A program made the position numbers and the translations under genes. Of a DNA stretch of 64,000 nt, positions 33,253 to 40,674 are shown in pieces. How positions within the stretch are numbered: position 1 is the first letter of the stretch; each line of letters starts with the position of its first letter. Under the pieces are notes generated by a model. That model did no database searches. It worked only from the letters and a program-made list of their open reading frames with translations, and was not told the origin of the DNA. Location: positions 310,001 to 374,000 of the forward strand of contig NZ_BPQD01000001.1 of NCBI RefSeq assembly GCF_022179065.1. The letters run 5' to 3'. Origin of the DNA: Methylobacterium adhaesivum (GTDB lineage: Bacteria > Pseudomonadota > Alphaproteobacteria > Rhizobiales > Beijerinckiaceae).

Positions 33253-34524
33253 TTACGCGAACTTCAGCAGCTTGATCGCGTCGAAGTCCTGCACCCCGCC
33301 GCCGACGCGCTTCGTGGTGTAGAACAGCACGTAGGGCTTGGCCGAGTAGGGGTCGCGCAGCACCCGGAGACCCGCGCGGTCGACGACGAGGTAGCCACGG
33401 CGGAAGTCGCCGAAGGCGAGCGACAGGCTGTTCGCGGCCGTATCCGGCATGGCCTCGGCCTCCGTCACGGGAAAGCCGAGCAGCGTCGCGGCCCGGTCGG
33501 TCCCTTGCGGCGGCTGCCACAGGTAGTTGCCGTCGGCGTCCTTCATCTTTCGGATGGTGCTCTGCAGGCGCCGGTTCATCACGAAGCCGGCGTTCTGGCG
33601 ATAGCCGGCGCGCAGGCCATAGACGAGGTCGAACAGCACGTCGGCCGGGTTGGCGGCGGGGAAGGCCCCGGCGGCACCCGTGGCGACGAAGCCGAGCTTG
33701 CCCGGGACCCAGGCGGCGTTGGCCACCGTGTCGTAGGAGAGGAAGCCGCGCGGGCGGCTGACCCCGTTGCCGGTGACGAAGGCAGTGCCCTCCTGCTCGG
33801 CGAAGGTGGTCTCGACCTCGTCGGCGAGCCAGGCATCGAGATCGACGACGGTGTCGTCCAGCAGCGTCTGGGTCGCCGCCGGCATGGCGTAGAGTTCCAT
33901 GGCGGGAAAGCTCAACTCCGACAGGGTCGGCGCGTCGGTCTGCGGCCGGGGCGCGGCCTCGGCGACCCAGCCCGCCGCCGCCTCGGTGACGGAGACGGCC
34001 CGCTTGTAGAGGCCGCTCGAGATGGTGCGGACCGTGGCGAGCCCCCGGATCGGCGAGAGGCGGGCGAGGCGGGTCAAGACCTCATGCTCGACGGTGGCGG
34101 GCACGAGGTAGCCGCCATCCGGCCCGGAGCCCGCCGACAGGGCCTTCTCCTCCAGGCGCTTGAGGCCGCCGCTTTCGCCGGCGCGGACGTAGAGGTCGAA
34201 GGCCGCCTTGTGCTCCGTGGCGGCGGCGTCCCGGGGCGGTGCGCCCGCGTCGAGGGGGGCGCGGCGCCCGTCGAGGGTGAGGCGGTCGAGGCGGGTGCGG
34301 GTGGTGTCCAAAGCCGCGTCGATGCGGGCGAGTTTTTCCTCCGTCACGACGTCGGCCGAGAGCCGGCCCTCGATCTCGGCGAGGCGGGTGTCGTTGGTCT
34401 CGCGGAACGCCGCGAAGGCGCGCTGGAGTTCGCCCATGGCCTCCGCCACGGCGGAGTCGGCGCCAGCGGCCTTGTTCTCCAGGGATTGGGCGGATTTCGT
34501 CTCGATGGGAGTGTGGACGGTCAT
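33253..34524 (-). CDS. GTA major capsid protein, HK97 fold (g5, rcc01687-like)
   Basis: A 423-residue capsid precursor. The N-terminal 110 residues form a charged coiled coil (LQRAFAAFRETNDTRLAEIE, removed in maturation). The HK97-fold shell domain follows, with GSGPDGGYLVPATVE, ETTFAEQEGTAFVTGNG and the C-terminal GGGVQDFDAIKLLKF. The ATG overlaps the protease stop by 4 bp, the usual coupling of HK97 protease and capsid genes. The frame stays open upstream inside the protease gene and that extension is rejected. Confidence 0.94.
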   Translation of the reverse strand: MTVHTPIETKSAQSLENKAAGADSAVAEAMGELQRAFAAFRETNDTRLAEIEGRLSADVVTEEKLARIDAALDTTRTRLDRLTLDGRRAPLDAGAPPRDAAATEHKAAFDLYVRAGESGGLKRLEEKALSAGSGPDGGYLVPATVEHEVLTRLARLSPIRGLATVRTISSGLYKRAVSVTEAAAGWVAEAAPRPQTDAPTLSELSFPAMELYAMPAATQTLLDDTVVDLDAWLADEVETTFAEQEGTAFVTGNGVSRPRGFLSYDTVANAAWVPGKLGFVATGAAGAFPAANPADVLFDLVYGLRAGYRQNAGFVMNRRLQSTIRKMKDADGNYLWQPPQGTDRAATLLGFPVTEAEAMPDTAANSLSLAFGDFRRGYLVVDRAGLRVLRDPYSAKPYVLFYTTKRVGGGVQDFDAIKLLKFA

Positions 34525-35078
34525 GCGAACCTCTGGGCGCGGGGGAGGGGAGTGGCGACGGGCCGGGTGAAGGGTCGGGCGCGCGGCGGGGCGACGCGCC
34601 GGGCGAAGGCGTGGATGGCGTCGGCCAGGGGGCCGGGGGCGTGAGCCGCAGAACGAGCCGCCGGGAGTACGGCCTTCCGGGCGATGCGGGCACCGGGCTG
34701 GAGCGGGAAGGTGACCAGCGAGATCTCCCACAGGTCGAGGCTGTGGAGCCGGCGCAGGCCACCGCGCTCCGGCGTCGCCCGCTGGGTGCGGAATCCGATG
34801 GAGAGCCCGTCCAGCGCCCCCTCGCGCAGGAGCGCATCGAGTTCGCGCCCCCGTTGGACGGCGAGGTTCAACTGGCCGGCGACGCGCAGGCCGCGGGCAT
34901 CCTCCGTCAGCGACAGCCAGCGCCCGACGGGCTCGGCCGGATCGTGCTGCCACAGCATGCGCACACCGGAGGCCCCCCGCGCGGCGAGACTCGCCGCGAA
35001 GGCGCCGGGCGCCACCACGTCGCGCCCGAGATCGGGCACGCCGAACAGGCTGGCATAGCCGGTGAAATGACCGTCCAT
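34521..35078 (-). CDS. GTA prohead protease, HK97 family (g4, rcc01686-like)
   Basis: A 185-residue U35-type protease that trims the capsid delta domain. It has the family opening GHFTGYASLFGVPDLGRDVV, the catalytic His in MLWQHDPAEPVGRW and the Ser-region text LDGLSIGFRTQRA. GGAG lies 6 bases before ATG 35078, which is preferred over a TTG four codons upstream. It overlaps the capsid gene by 4 bp. The portal gene is nearly 2 kb upstream, because an AT-rich tailspike island separates them. Confidence 0.91.
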   Translation of the reverse strand: MDGHFTGYASLFGVPDLGRDVVAPGAFAASLAARGASGVRMLWQHDPAEPVGRWLSLTEDARGLRVAGQLNLAVQRGRELDALLREGALDGLSIGFRTQRATPERGGLRRLHSLDLWEISLVTFPLQPGARIARKAVLPAARSAAHAPGPLADAIHAFARRVAPPRARPFTRPVATPLPRAQRFA

Positions 35079-35217
35079 GGTGGACTCCAAAAAATTTGAA
35101 GTTTAGACTTCTCTATGCGCCAATATTGATTGTATTGATAAGGTTTTATTATGATCAAACAAAACTAAAGCATAAAAATTCGCCCAATAGACGGCGAGGT
35201 ATTAGTTGTATTGCAAT

Positions 35218-35253
35218 ACTCGCTGACCCCGACATAGGTCGGGAGCAGCGAGT
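35218..35253 (-). terminator. strong two-part hairpin downstream of tailspike gene
   Basis: The arms ACTCGCTG (35218-35225) and CAGCGAGT (35246-35253) pair perfectly. Inside them CCCGAC and GTCGGG pair around the loop ATAG, with symmetrical two-base bulges. It is GC-rich within an AT-rich stretch, 75 bp past the tailspike stop. It would end or slow transcription from the tailspike before the protease gene. No long U-run follows on the minus strand, so Rho-independent function is uncertain. Confidence 0.55.
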
Positions 35254-35327
35254 TCGGCGCAGATGATTGTGTTATTATTTTAATATATACAAAAAAATTT
35301 CAAATATATTTCCATGGATATATAAAA

Positions 35328-36818
35328 TCAACTATAAACAGATGAATAAACATTGAGTCGAATATTTCCCGGCGTGACTGTTGAATGACCTACGTTAAAC
35401 AAGATGTTTGTCTGGTCGGCTGAAAGAGCCCGAGCCCAAAGACCAACGTGTGCTCCATCGATCTGTGTGAATCCTACCACAATAGTACTGAGGTCTGGAA
35501 CTTCTGAAAGGCCGTGTGGAACATTCACGTATGAGTCATTACCTTGGGCATAAAACTGAGCAGACGATCCGCCACGGAATTTTCGACCAGTAATTTCGCC
35601 GAAGCGGAATTTCGACCGGTCATTCATGATGACAGTTGTGCCGCCGTTGACTCCGAGATGGAGATTGCTGAAACTGTAAGGGCCGGCGTCATTGCGCCCT
35701 TTATCGTCGACCCAGTAATTATAAGAAGCATCATTTCCGATAGATCCGGAAATATTCACTCGTCCGGAGCCATTGATATTGTAAGCGTGCCTTACGCCAT
35801 TGAAGCTAGAGTTGGCGAAATCGATCGAGGAAGCGCCAGACTGAAGGTTGGTGCCATAGCCACAGAATGCGAACTGATCATCGAATGACGAATTATCAAA
35901 ACCTCCATTGGGAGCTTGTGAGTTGTCGTGTTGAAGGCCAATGCCGTTCTGCAATTCGGCTGGTGTCGAAATCCAGTTTCCCTGTGACTTCATATTGGAT
36001 ACACCGCCGACCTTCGTTGCGCTGCCTGGTTTCTCAGAGAAAAGAACCGGTCGAATCCAGATGCAGTAAGGTCGAGCCTGATCCCATGTGTTTCCGGTAT
36101 GGTTAAGCCAGAGGACGGCCTCGACTTTGAGGCCAATACCCTGACAAATCGACTTGTTACGGTTAATGTGGACCCCCTCCGGACGCGGGCAATCCTCGGA
36201 TGCGTGGACGATGATGGCGCTGCCGGTACCACCGAGAAAATTGTCGTTGACGAACGATTCGATGTTGATTTCCGGGTTTGCGTAATCACCATTTCCGTTC
36301 AGGCTTTTGTCGTCTTGACGCCTGTCACAATCTACACAGAACGAACCATTGCCACGGAAATTATTTAGCGTATTGAAGTGGATACGGGTAAATGATCCGC
36401 GGAAGTACACGAGAGGTTGTGTGGATCCGTTGAGGCTGCCGCTAATAGTGCAGTTTTTTAACTCACATCCTAGGTTAAAACCAAAATTGATAACGATAGC
36501 GTCGCCATTATGTTCGATGGAAAGGCCATCAATTGTCACGCTATTAGCTAGGTTTCTGCCAACGACTTGAAACGTTGAGACGTTTGTATTGGTGACAATT
36601 TTGCACCCGTTACTGCGGCCTCCGGGAAAGTATACATTCATACCCGTGCCGAGGGCGAGGGTCTGATTGATCAGGTAATTAACTGGAGGCTTTGAGGGAC
36701 AAACTACCTTACCAGTATTGAGCGCAGCCTGCCAAGCCGCCGAATCGTCAGTCACGCCATCGCCTTTGGCGCCAAAATCCATGGGATCGACTGAATCGAA
36801 CAGATGAAGGGAAGACAT
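35328..36818 (-). CDS. pectate-lyase-like beta-helix protein, probable tailspike or head spike
   Basis: A 496-residue protein. The opening VDPMDFGAKGDGVTDDSAAW is the hallmark of the pectate-lyase-3/GH28-like superfamily used by phage tailspikes. Asn- and Gly-rich beta-helix turns follow (VTIDGLSIEHNGDAIVINFG, CELKNCTISGS). A C-terminal domain of about 110 residues (FYAQGNDSYVNVPHGLSEVP, GFTQIDGAHVGLWAR) looks like a small beta-sandwich. AGGA precedes ATG 36818 by 7 bases. The gene is strikingly AT-rich against the cluster. It stands between portal and protease, in the head module, where R. capsulatus has only a small gene (g3.5). A capsule-binding spike is the likely role; enzyme activity is not certain. 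Confidence 0.8.
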   Translation of the reverse strand: MSSLHLFDSVDPMDFGAKGDGVTDDSAAWQAALNTGKVVCPSKPPVNYLINQTLALGTGMNVYFPGGRSNGCKIVTNTNVSTFQVVGRNLANSVTIDGLSIEHNGDAIVINFGFNLGCELKNCTISGSLNGSTQPLVYFRGSFTRIHFNTLNNFRGNGSFCVDCDRRQDDKSLNGNGDYANPEINIESFVNDNFLGGTGSAIIVHASEDCPRPEGVHINRNKSICQGIGLKVEAVLWLNHTGNTWDQARPYCIWIRPVLFSEKPGSATKVGGVSNMKSQGNWISTPAELQNGIGLQHDNSQAPNGGFDNSSFDDQFAFCGYGTNLQSGASSIDFANSSFNGVRHAYNINGSGRVNISGSIGNDASYNYWVDDKGRNDAGPYSFSNLHLGVNGGTTVIMNDRSKFRFGEITGRKFRGGSSAQFYAQGNDSYVNVPHGLSEVPDLSTIVVGFTQIDGAHVGLWARALSADQTNILFNVGHSTVTPGNIRLNVYSSVYS

Positions 36819-37058
36819 TTTATGATCCTAAAAATATAAAAAATATCAATAAATAGCTTAAATTTCGATTAAATGGCACTCCATTTTTGTTTGTATTGCG
36901 GGAATATTTTATGAGACGGACAGTAAATATGTCCCGTTATACCCAGACCATCTTGAGTTTGGGTGCTTAGCGTCTCTCATAAAAATTTGATGCGACCCCG
37001 TGCCAAAGTTGCGAACCGCGGGTGAGCAGGAGTTTTGTGAAGCAAGTCTAAATTTCGC

Positions 37059-38207
37059 TCACTCCGCCCCATACCCCACCGCCGCCCGCTTCTCGGCGTC
37101 GCTCAAGAACGTCGCGTCGCCGACCCGGCGCCACAACGATTCACGCTCGGGCGCAAGGGCCTCGATGGCGTCGAGGTCGGGTTCCAGGCGGGCCGGGCCG
37201 AAGGCGGGCTCCAGCCAGTGGGCGAGGGATTCGGCGGTGCGCCGTACCAGCGGGATCACCGTCTGGCGGTAGAAGGCGCGGTTGGCCTCCGCGTAATTGG
37301 CGTGGGTGTTGTCGCCCGGCAGCCCCAGCAATAGGGGCGGCACGCCGAAGGCGAGGGCGATCTCGCGGGCGGCCCCGCTCTTCGCCTCCACGAAATCCAT
37401 GTCCTTGGGCGAGAGGGCCAGCGGCTTCCAGTCGAGGCCGCCTTCGAGGAGCAGGGGGCGTCCGGCATTGCCGGCGCCCTGGTAGTTCGCTTCGAGTTCG
37501 GTCTTGAGGCGGATGAACTGCGTGTCGCTCAAGCTGCCGCCCGAAGCCGAGGCGAAGACGAGGGCGCCGGAGGGCCGGGCGGCGTTGTCGAGGAGCGCCT
37601 TGTTCCAGGCGCCGGCCGCGTTGTGGATGTCGAGGGCCGTCGCCGCCGCCTCCATGGGAGCGAGGCCGTAGTGATCGCATCCCGGATGGAACAGCGCGAG
37701 GTGGAGGATCGGCGCCACGCCCTCGCCGCCGAGATCGTACCGCAGGGTCCGCCCGCCCACCGTGTAGGTGTAGGCCACGGGCCAGCCGTCCGGCCCCGGT
37801 ACCACCCGTATCCGGTCGGGGCGAAGACCGTGGAGTTCGCGTAACCGTCCGTCCAGGCTCACGGCCTCGAGGTAGGCATTGCCCGAGACCATGAGGTGTC
37901 CGTAGAGGGATTCCAGCAGCCGCGCCCCGCCCTCGCGGGGGTTCGGCCGGGCCAGCAGGCGCAGGAGCGGGTGGTCCGCCTCCGCTTCCGCCAGCACCAG
38001 GGGCAGGGACGCGGCGGCTTCGGCGACGAGGCGCACGCAGCGATGGACCACGGCGTTGCGCTGGAAGCCCTCGCGGGCGAGCGCCCCGCCCTCGCGCGAC
38101 GTCCACACGGCCCGGCCCTCGCCGTAGAACTGCACCGCGAGCGGCGCCGCCTTGGCCTCGGGCACGGGAAAGGCCGCCCGCGCGAGGCGGGTGAGGAGAT
38201 TGGGCAT
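37059..38207 (-). CDS. GTA portal protein, HK97 family (g3, rcc01684-like)
   Basis: A 382-residue portal subunit through which DNA enters the head. The family texts include WTSREGGALAREGFQRNAV, YGHLMVSGNAYLEAVSL, HLALFHPGCDHYGLAPMEAA and FGVPPLLLGLPGDNTHANY. The frame is open upstream across a palindromic repeat, giving a spurious leader, so ATG 38207 is chosen. It is separated from the large terminase by about 230 bp that hold the repeat. Confidence 0.93.
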   Translation of the reverse strand: MPNLLTRLARAAFPVPEAKAAPLAVQFYGEGRAVWTSREGGALAREGFQRNAVVHRCVRLVAEAAASLPLVLAEAEADHPLLRLLARPNPREGGARLLESLYGHLMVSGNAYLEAVSLDGRLRELHGLRPDRIRVVPGPDGWPVAYTYTVGGRTLRYDLGGEGVAPILHLALFHPGCDHYGLAPMEAAATALDIHNAAGAWNKALLDNAARPSGALVFASASGGSLSDTQFIRLKTELEANYQGAGNAGRPLLLEGGLDWKPLALSPKDMDFVEAKSGAAREIALAFGVPPLLLGLPGDNTHANYAEANRAFYRQTVIPLVRRTAESLAHWLEPAFGPARLEPDLDAIEALAPERESLWRRVGDATFLSDAEKRAAVGYGAE

Positions 38208-38250
38208 GACGACAGTCTCCGGGAGAGCCGCACGCTCCGTGTCGAGCGCG

Positions 38251-38350
38251 GGTTCCCTCTCCTGAAAGGAGAGGGACAGGGTTGAGGTGCGCGACACCTC
38301 CGACGCGGTCACACGCCTCACCCCAACCCTCTCGTTTCAGGAGAGGGGGC
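38251..38350. repeat. dispersed palindromic repeat, copy 2
   Basis: A repeat of about 100 bp lies between the portal and large terminase genes. The left arm CCCTCTCCTGAAAGGAGAGGG and the right arm with CCCTCTCGTTTCAGGAGAGG are small palindromes. Inner arms around GGTTGAGGTGCG and CGCCTCACCCC pair loosely. The sequence is close to copies at 19811-19907 and 47221-47316, and this copy shares the trailing GGCCTGTCGCG with the third. Confidence 0.85.
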
Positions 38351-38436
38351 CTGTCGCGTCGATCCGATCCGAGGGGATCACCCGACGGGATGAGCCGATC
38401 CGGTTGCGACGCCTGCCGCGCGGGACGGGCGAGGGG

Positions 38437-39738
38437 CTACAGCCGGCGGATGCGCGGCTCGGCCGATCCGCGCAGCATCAGGTGGGTGAGCGCCCACACC
38501 AGGGCGTCGAGGCGGTCGGGCGAGGCGCCCGACGAGAGGCCGTCGGGGCCGAAATCGCAGAGTTCATCCTCCAAAGCCGGCAGGGCGCCGACATGGTGGA
38601 CGCGGCCCTGCGCGTAGAGCACCGAGACCGGCTCGGCCCGCAGGTATTTTCCGCGGGTGGCGCGCACCGGGGTCACCGGCACGGACGCATCCACCTGGGC
38701 CAGCACGCTCGTCACCATCTCGCCGCCCTGGTTGACCTCGACCACGAGGCCGTCGGCGGCGAGGCGATGGTAGAGGGCGAGCGCCGCCCCGGCCCAGGTC
38801 TCGGGCGCGGCGCGGGCCAAGGTGGCGTCGGCGAGCACGTAGGCGTGGCCCGACGAGGCGAGGCCGGCGGCGACGATCCCGCAGGCATCGGCTCCGGCCT
38901 TCGAGGTGGCCGGCGGATCGACGGCGACGACGATGCGGCGGAGTTCGGGGGCCACGGCCACGCGGCCGCGTTCCAGGGCGTCGCGGGTCCATAGGGCGTC
39001 GGCGCGGTCCTCGATGAGTTCGCCGTCGAGTTCCTGGCGCCCGAGGCGGGTGCCGGCGTAGCGCCCGACCACGGCGTCGAGGAAGCTCGGCGCGAGGTTT
39101 CCGGCGTTGTCGGCCGTGCGCGAGCGGCTCACCACCGTGGCCGGATCGGCGAGGATGCGCCGCAGGAGGGGAATCGGGCGCGGCGTGGTGGTGACGAGGC
39201 CGCGCGGGGCGTGGCCCAGCCGCAGGCCGAACTGGATCATGTCCCAGGTGGCCTCCGCGTAGCGCCACTTGGCGATCTCGTCGGACCAAGCGGCGCCGAA
39301 TTGCGGCCCGCGCAACGAATCCGGCTCCTCGGCCGAGAAGGCGAGGCCGACGGCGCCGTTGGCAAAATCGAGGCGTTTTCGGGATGGCGACCAGCGTGGG
39401 CGCGGGCCGGGGAGGTGGAGGAGGCCCGACGGTCCCTCGATCATCACGTCGCGGACATCCGCGAAGGTCTCGCCGATCAGCGCGATGCGGCCGACGGGCC
39501 GGGCGGTGAAGGCCGGGTCGCCGAGCGCGAGGGCGCGCACCCATTCGGCGCCCGTGCGGGTCTTGCCCGAGCCGCGCCCGCCCACCACCGCCCAGGTGGT
39601 CCAAGGGTCTTGCGGACACGGCGGCAGCTGGTCGGCCCGCGCCGTGTGGAGCCAGTCACGGGCCAGCGCCCGGACGAGATGGGGCGGCAGGCTCGCCAGG
39701 AAGGCCGGCATCCGGCCGCTCGCCCATGAACGCCGCAT
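38437..39738 (-). CDS. GTA large terminase subunit (g2, rcc01683-like)
   Basis: A 433-residue packaging motor. Walker A is GGRGSGKT (residues 53-60) followed by RTGAEWV. The ATPase coupling region has FSAEEPDSLRGPQFGAAWSDE, and the C-terminal nuclease opens with RIVVAVDPPATSKAGADACG. It ends SPDRLDALVWALTHLML, as in GTA terminases. Two ATGs are possible (39738 and 39711); either overlaps the end of the small terminase gene. GTA terminases package random host DNA by headful. Confidence 0.93.
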   Translation of the reverse strand: MRRSWASGRMPAFLASLPPHLVRALARDWLHTARADQLPPCPQDPWTTWAVVGGRGSGKTRTGAEWVRALALGDPAFTARPVGRIALIGETFADVRDVMIEGPSGLLHLPGPRPRWSPSRKRLDFANGAVGLAFSAEEPDSLRGPQFGAAWSDEIAKWRYAEATWDMIQFGLRLGHAPRGLVTTTPRPIPLLRRILADPATVVSRSRTADNAGNLAPSFLDAVVGRYAGTRLGRQELDGELIEDRADALWTRDALERGRVAVAPELRRIVVAVDPPATSKAGADACGIVAAGLASSGHAYVLADATLARAAPETWAGAALALYHRLAADGLVVEVNQGGEMVTSVLAQVDASVPVTPVRATRGKYLRAEPVSVLYAQGRVHHVGALPALEDELCDFGPDGLSSGASPDRLDALVWALTHLMLRGSAEPRIRRL

Positions 39739-40330
39739 AGCGCTGCGCGATCTGCGCGCGCAGGGCGTGCAGGTCGGTGTCGTCGGGGCCGTCCGCCGCG
39801 CCGGGTTCTGCATCGGCCTCGCTCCTGCGGGATGGGGGATCGGCGTCGAGGTCGTCGAGGAGGCGCTTGAGGCCGCCGAGATCGCGCAGCACCCGCGCCG
39901 AATCGAGGCCGGGGGCGGCCTCCGTGAGGTCGGCGTCGAACCGGTCGATCTGCCGGGCGATGTGGGTGCGTAGCGCCAGCCGCAGGGCGGCGGGGCCGGG
40001 GGGCGGCTGGCTCGGGGCCTCCGGCAGGCCGCAGGCGGCGAAATGCATCGGCGCTCGGCGCCGGGACAGGCCCAGGACGGCCGCGAGATCGTCGCGGGTG
40101 ACGCCATGGATCCGGTCGATCCGGGCCAGCGCCGCGCAGCGCGGGGCCGACCACCCCGCCGGAGCGGCCCTGACGCGGGGCGGGCGCCACGCGCCGCGAA
40201 GGCTCCATTTGCGCAAGGTGGCGGCGAGGAGTCCGGTTTCCGCCGCGATCTCCGCCACGGTCCTGTCGGTCTCGCGGAACAGCGTTTCAGCCGCCGCCTT
40301 CCGGGCGGGATCGATGCGGGTGAGGATCAT
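39656..40330 (-). CDS. GTA small terminase-like protein (g1, rcc01682-like)
   Basis: A 224-residue protein, first gene of the cluster. It has a helix-turn-helix-like N-terminus (FRETDRTVAEIAAETGLLAA, LRKWSLRG), a second DNA-binding-like block (LARIDRIHGVTRDDLAAVLG) and a helical middle. The C-terminus (LHALRAQIAQRYAAFMGERP) overlaps the large terminase gene by about 80 bp. R. capsulatus gene 1 is the small terminase with altered specificity. Similarity is by position and general layout; the N-terminal DNA-binding text is seen directly. Confidence 0.78.
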   Translation of the reverse strand: MILTRIDPARKAAAETLFRETDRTVAEIAAETGLLAATLRKWSLRGAWRPPRVRAAPAGWSAPRCAALARIDRIHGVTRDDLAAVLGLSRRRAPMHFAACGLPEAPSQPPPGPAALRLALRTHIARQIDRFDADLTEAAPGLDSARVLRDLGGLKRLLDDLDADPPSRRSEADAEPGAADGPDDTDLHALRAQIAQRYAAFMGERPDAGLPGEPAAPSRPGAGP

Positions 40331-40372
40331 CGCCGCCGCCCCTCTCCACTCACACTTCTTGAGCGTGGGTCA

Positions 40373-40423
40373 TTGATAGCTCAGGAGCGTCCCGCTGTCA
40401 ATCATAAATTCCTACTTGTAGGA
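40373..40423 (-). promoter_or_regulatory. GTA cluster promoter with upstream palindrome
   Basis: On the minus strand a consensus -35 TTGACA (40396-40401) is followed after exactly 17 bases by TATCAA (40373-40378). This predicts a transcript start near 40366 and a leader of about 36 nt before the g1 ATG. Eight bases upstream of the -35 lies a perfect 14-bp palindrome, TCCTAC-TT-GTAGGA (40410-40423), a likely site for an activator or repressor. No regulator of GTA (GafA- or CtrA-like) is encoded in the window. Confidence 0.7.
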
Positions 40424-40462
40424 CTTTTGTCTCTTGGCGCTGGGGCAAGGCCGAAACAAGAA

Positions 40463-40496
40463 AGGGCCGTCCCCGATGGCATCGGAGCGCGGCCCT
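40463..40496 (-). terminator. intrinsic terminator of secreted-peptide/microprotein cassette A
   Basis: Arms AGGGCCG and CGGCCCT enclose a second pairing, CCGAT with ATCGG. On the minus strand the stem is followed by TTTCTTGTTTC, a U-rich tail. It lies about 57 bp after the microprotein stop and separates the cassette from the GTA promoter. Confidence 0.7.
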
Positions 40497-40552
40497 GAGT
40501 GGGTTGGGTCTCGGCCGGGCAGGGGCGACCCCGCCGCGGCAATGCTTCGACT

Positions 40553-40651
40553 CTAGAAGCCCATCATGGCGTGGGAGGCGCCGATGATGGTGAAGGCGAG
40601 GCCGCCCGCGAAGGCGAGGCTCATGGCGTAGGAGAAGCCTTTGAGGAGCAT
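40553..40651 (-). CDS. single-pass membrane microprotein, 32 aa (cassette A)
   Basis: This tiny gene reads MLLKGFSYAMSLAFAGGL and ends AMMGF. It has one hydrophobic helix over most of its length, with a Lys near the start. Its ATG is 23 bp after the stop of the secreted peptide gene. A paralogue of 31 residues at 56024-56119 shares LK-FSY-M, then FA-GLAFT and a following Gly-Ser-type turn, with synonymous base changes in conserved codons. That is good evidence for coding. It is probably an inner-membrane peptide made from the same transcript as the secreted peptide. Function unknown. Confidence 0.75.
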   Translation of the reverse strand: MLLKGFSYAMSLAFAGGLAFTIIGASHAMMGF

Positions 40652-40674
40652 CGGGGTCTCGTTGTGCGAGGGGA

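Larger units (their letters stand above)
35098..37056. other. AT-rich island between portal and protease genes, bounded by short inverted repeats
   Basis: Base composition changes sharply just after the protease start and again just before the portal stop. The borders carry GAAGTTTAGACTT (35098-35110) and, in inverted orientation, AAGTCTAAATTTC (37044-37056), which match at 12 of 13 bases. The island holds one gene, the tailspike, plus AT-rich flanks of about 240 bp on each side. This suggests a unit acquired as a block. No transposase or target duplication is seen. Confidence 0.55.

Noticed and set aside
37059-38321. Longer portal protein starting at 38321
   Set aside because: The extra residues are a translation of the dispersed palindromic repeat; the family start is at 38207.
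16021-40401. Active temperate prophage
   Set aside because: Gene content and order match GTA, the tape measure is very short, and no integrase, replication, repressor or attachment site is seen. The nearby XerC is a housekeeping recombinase.
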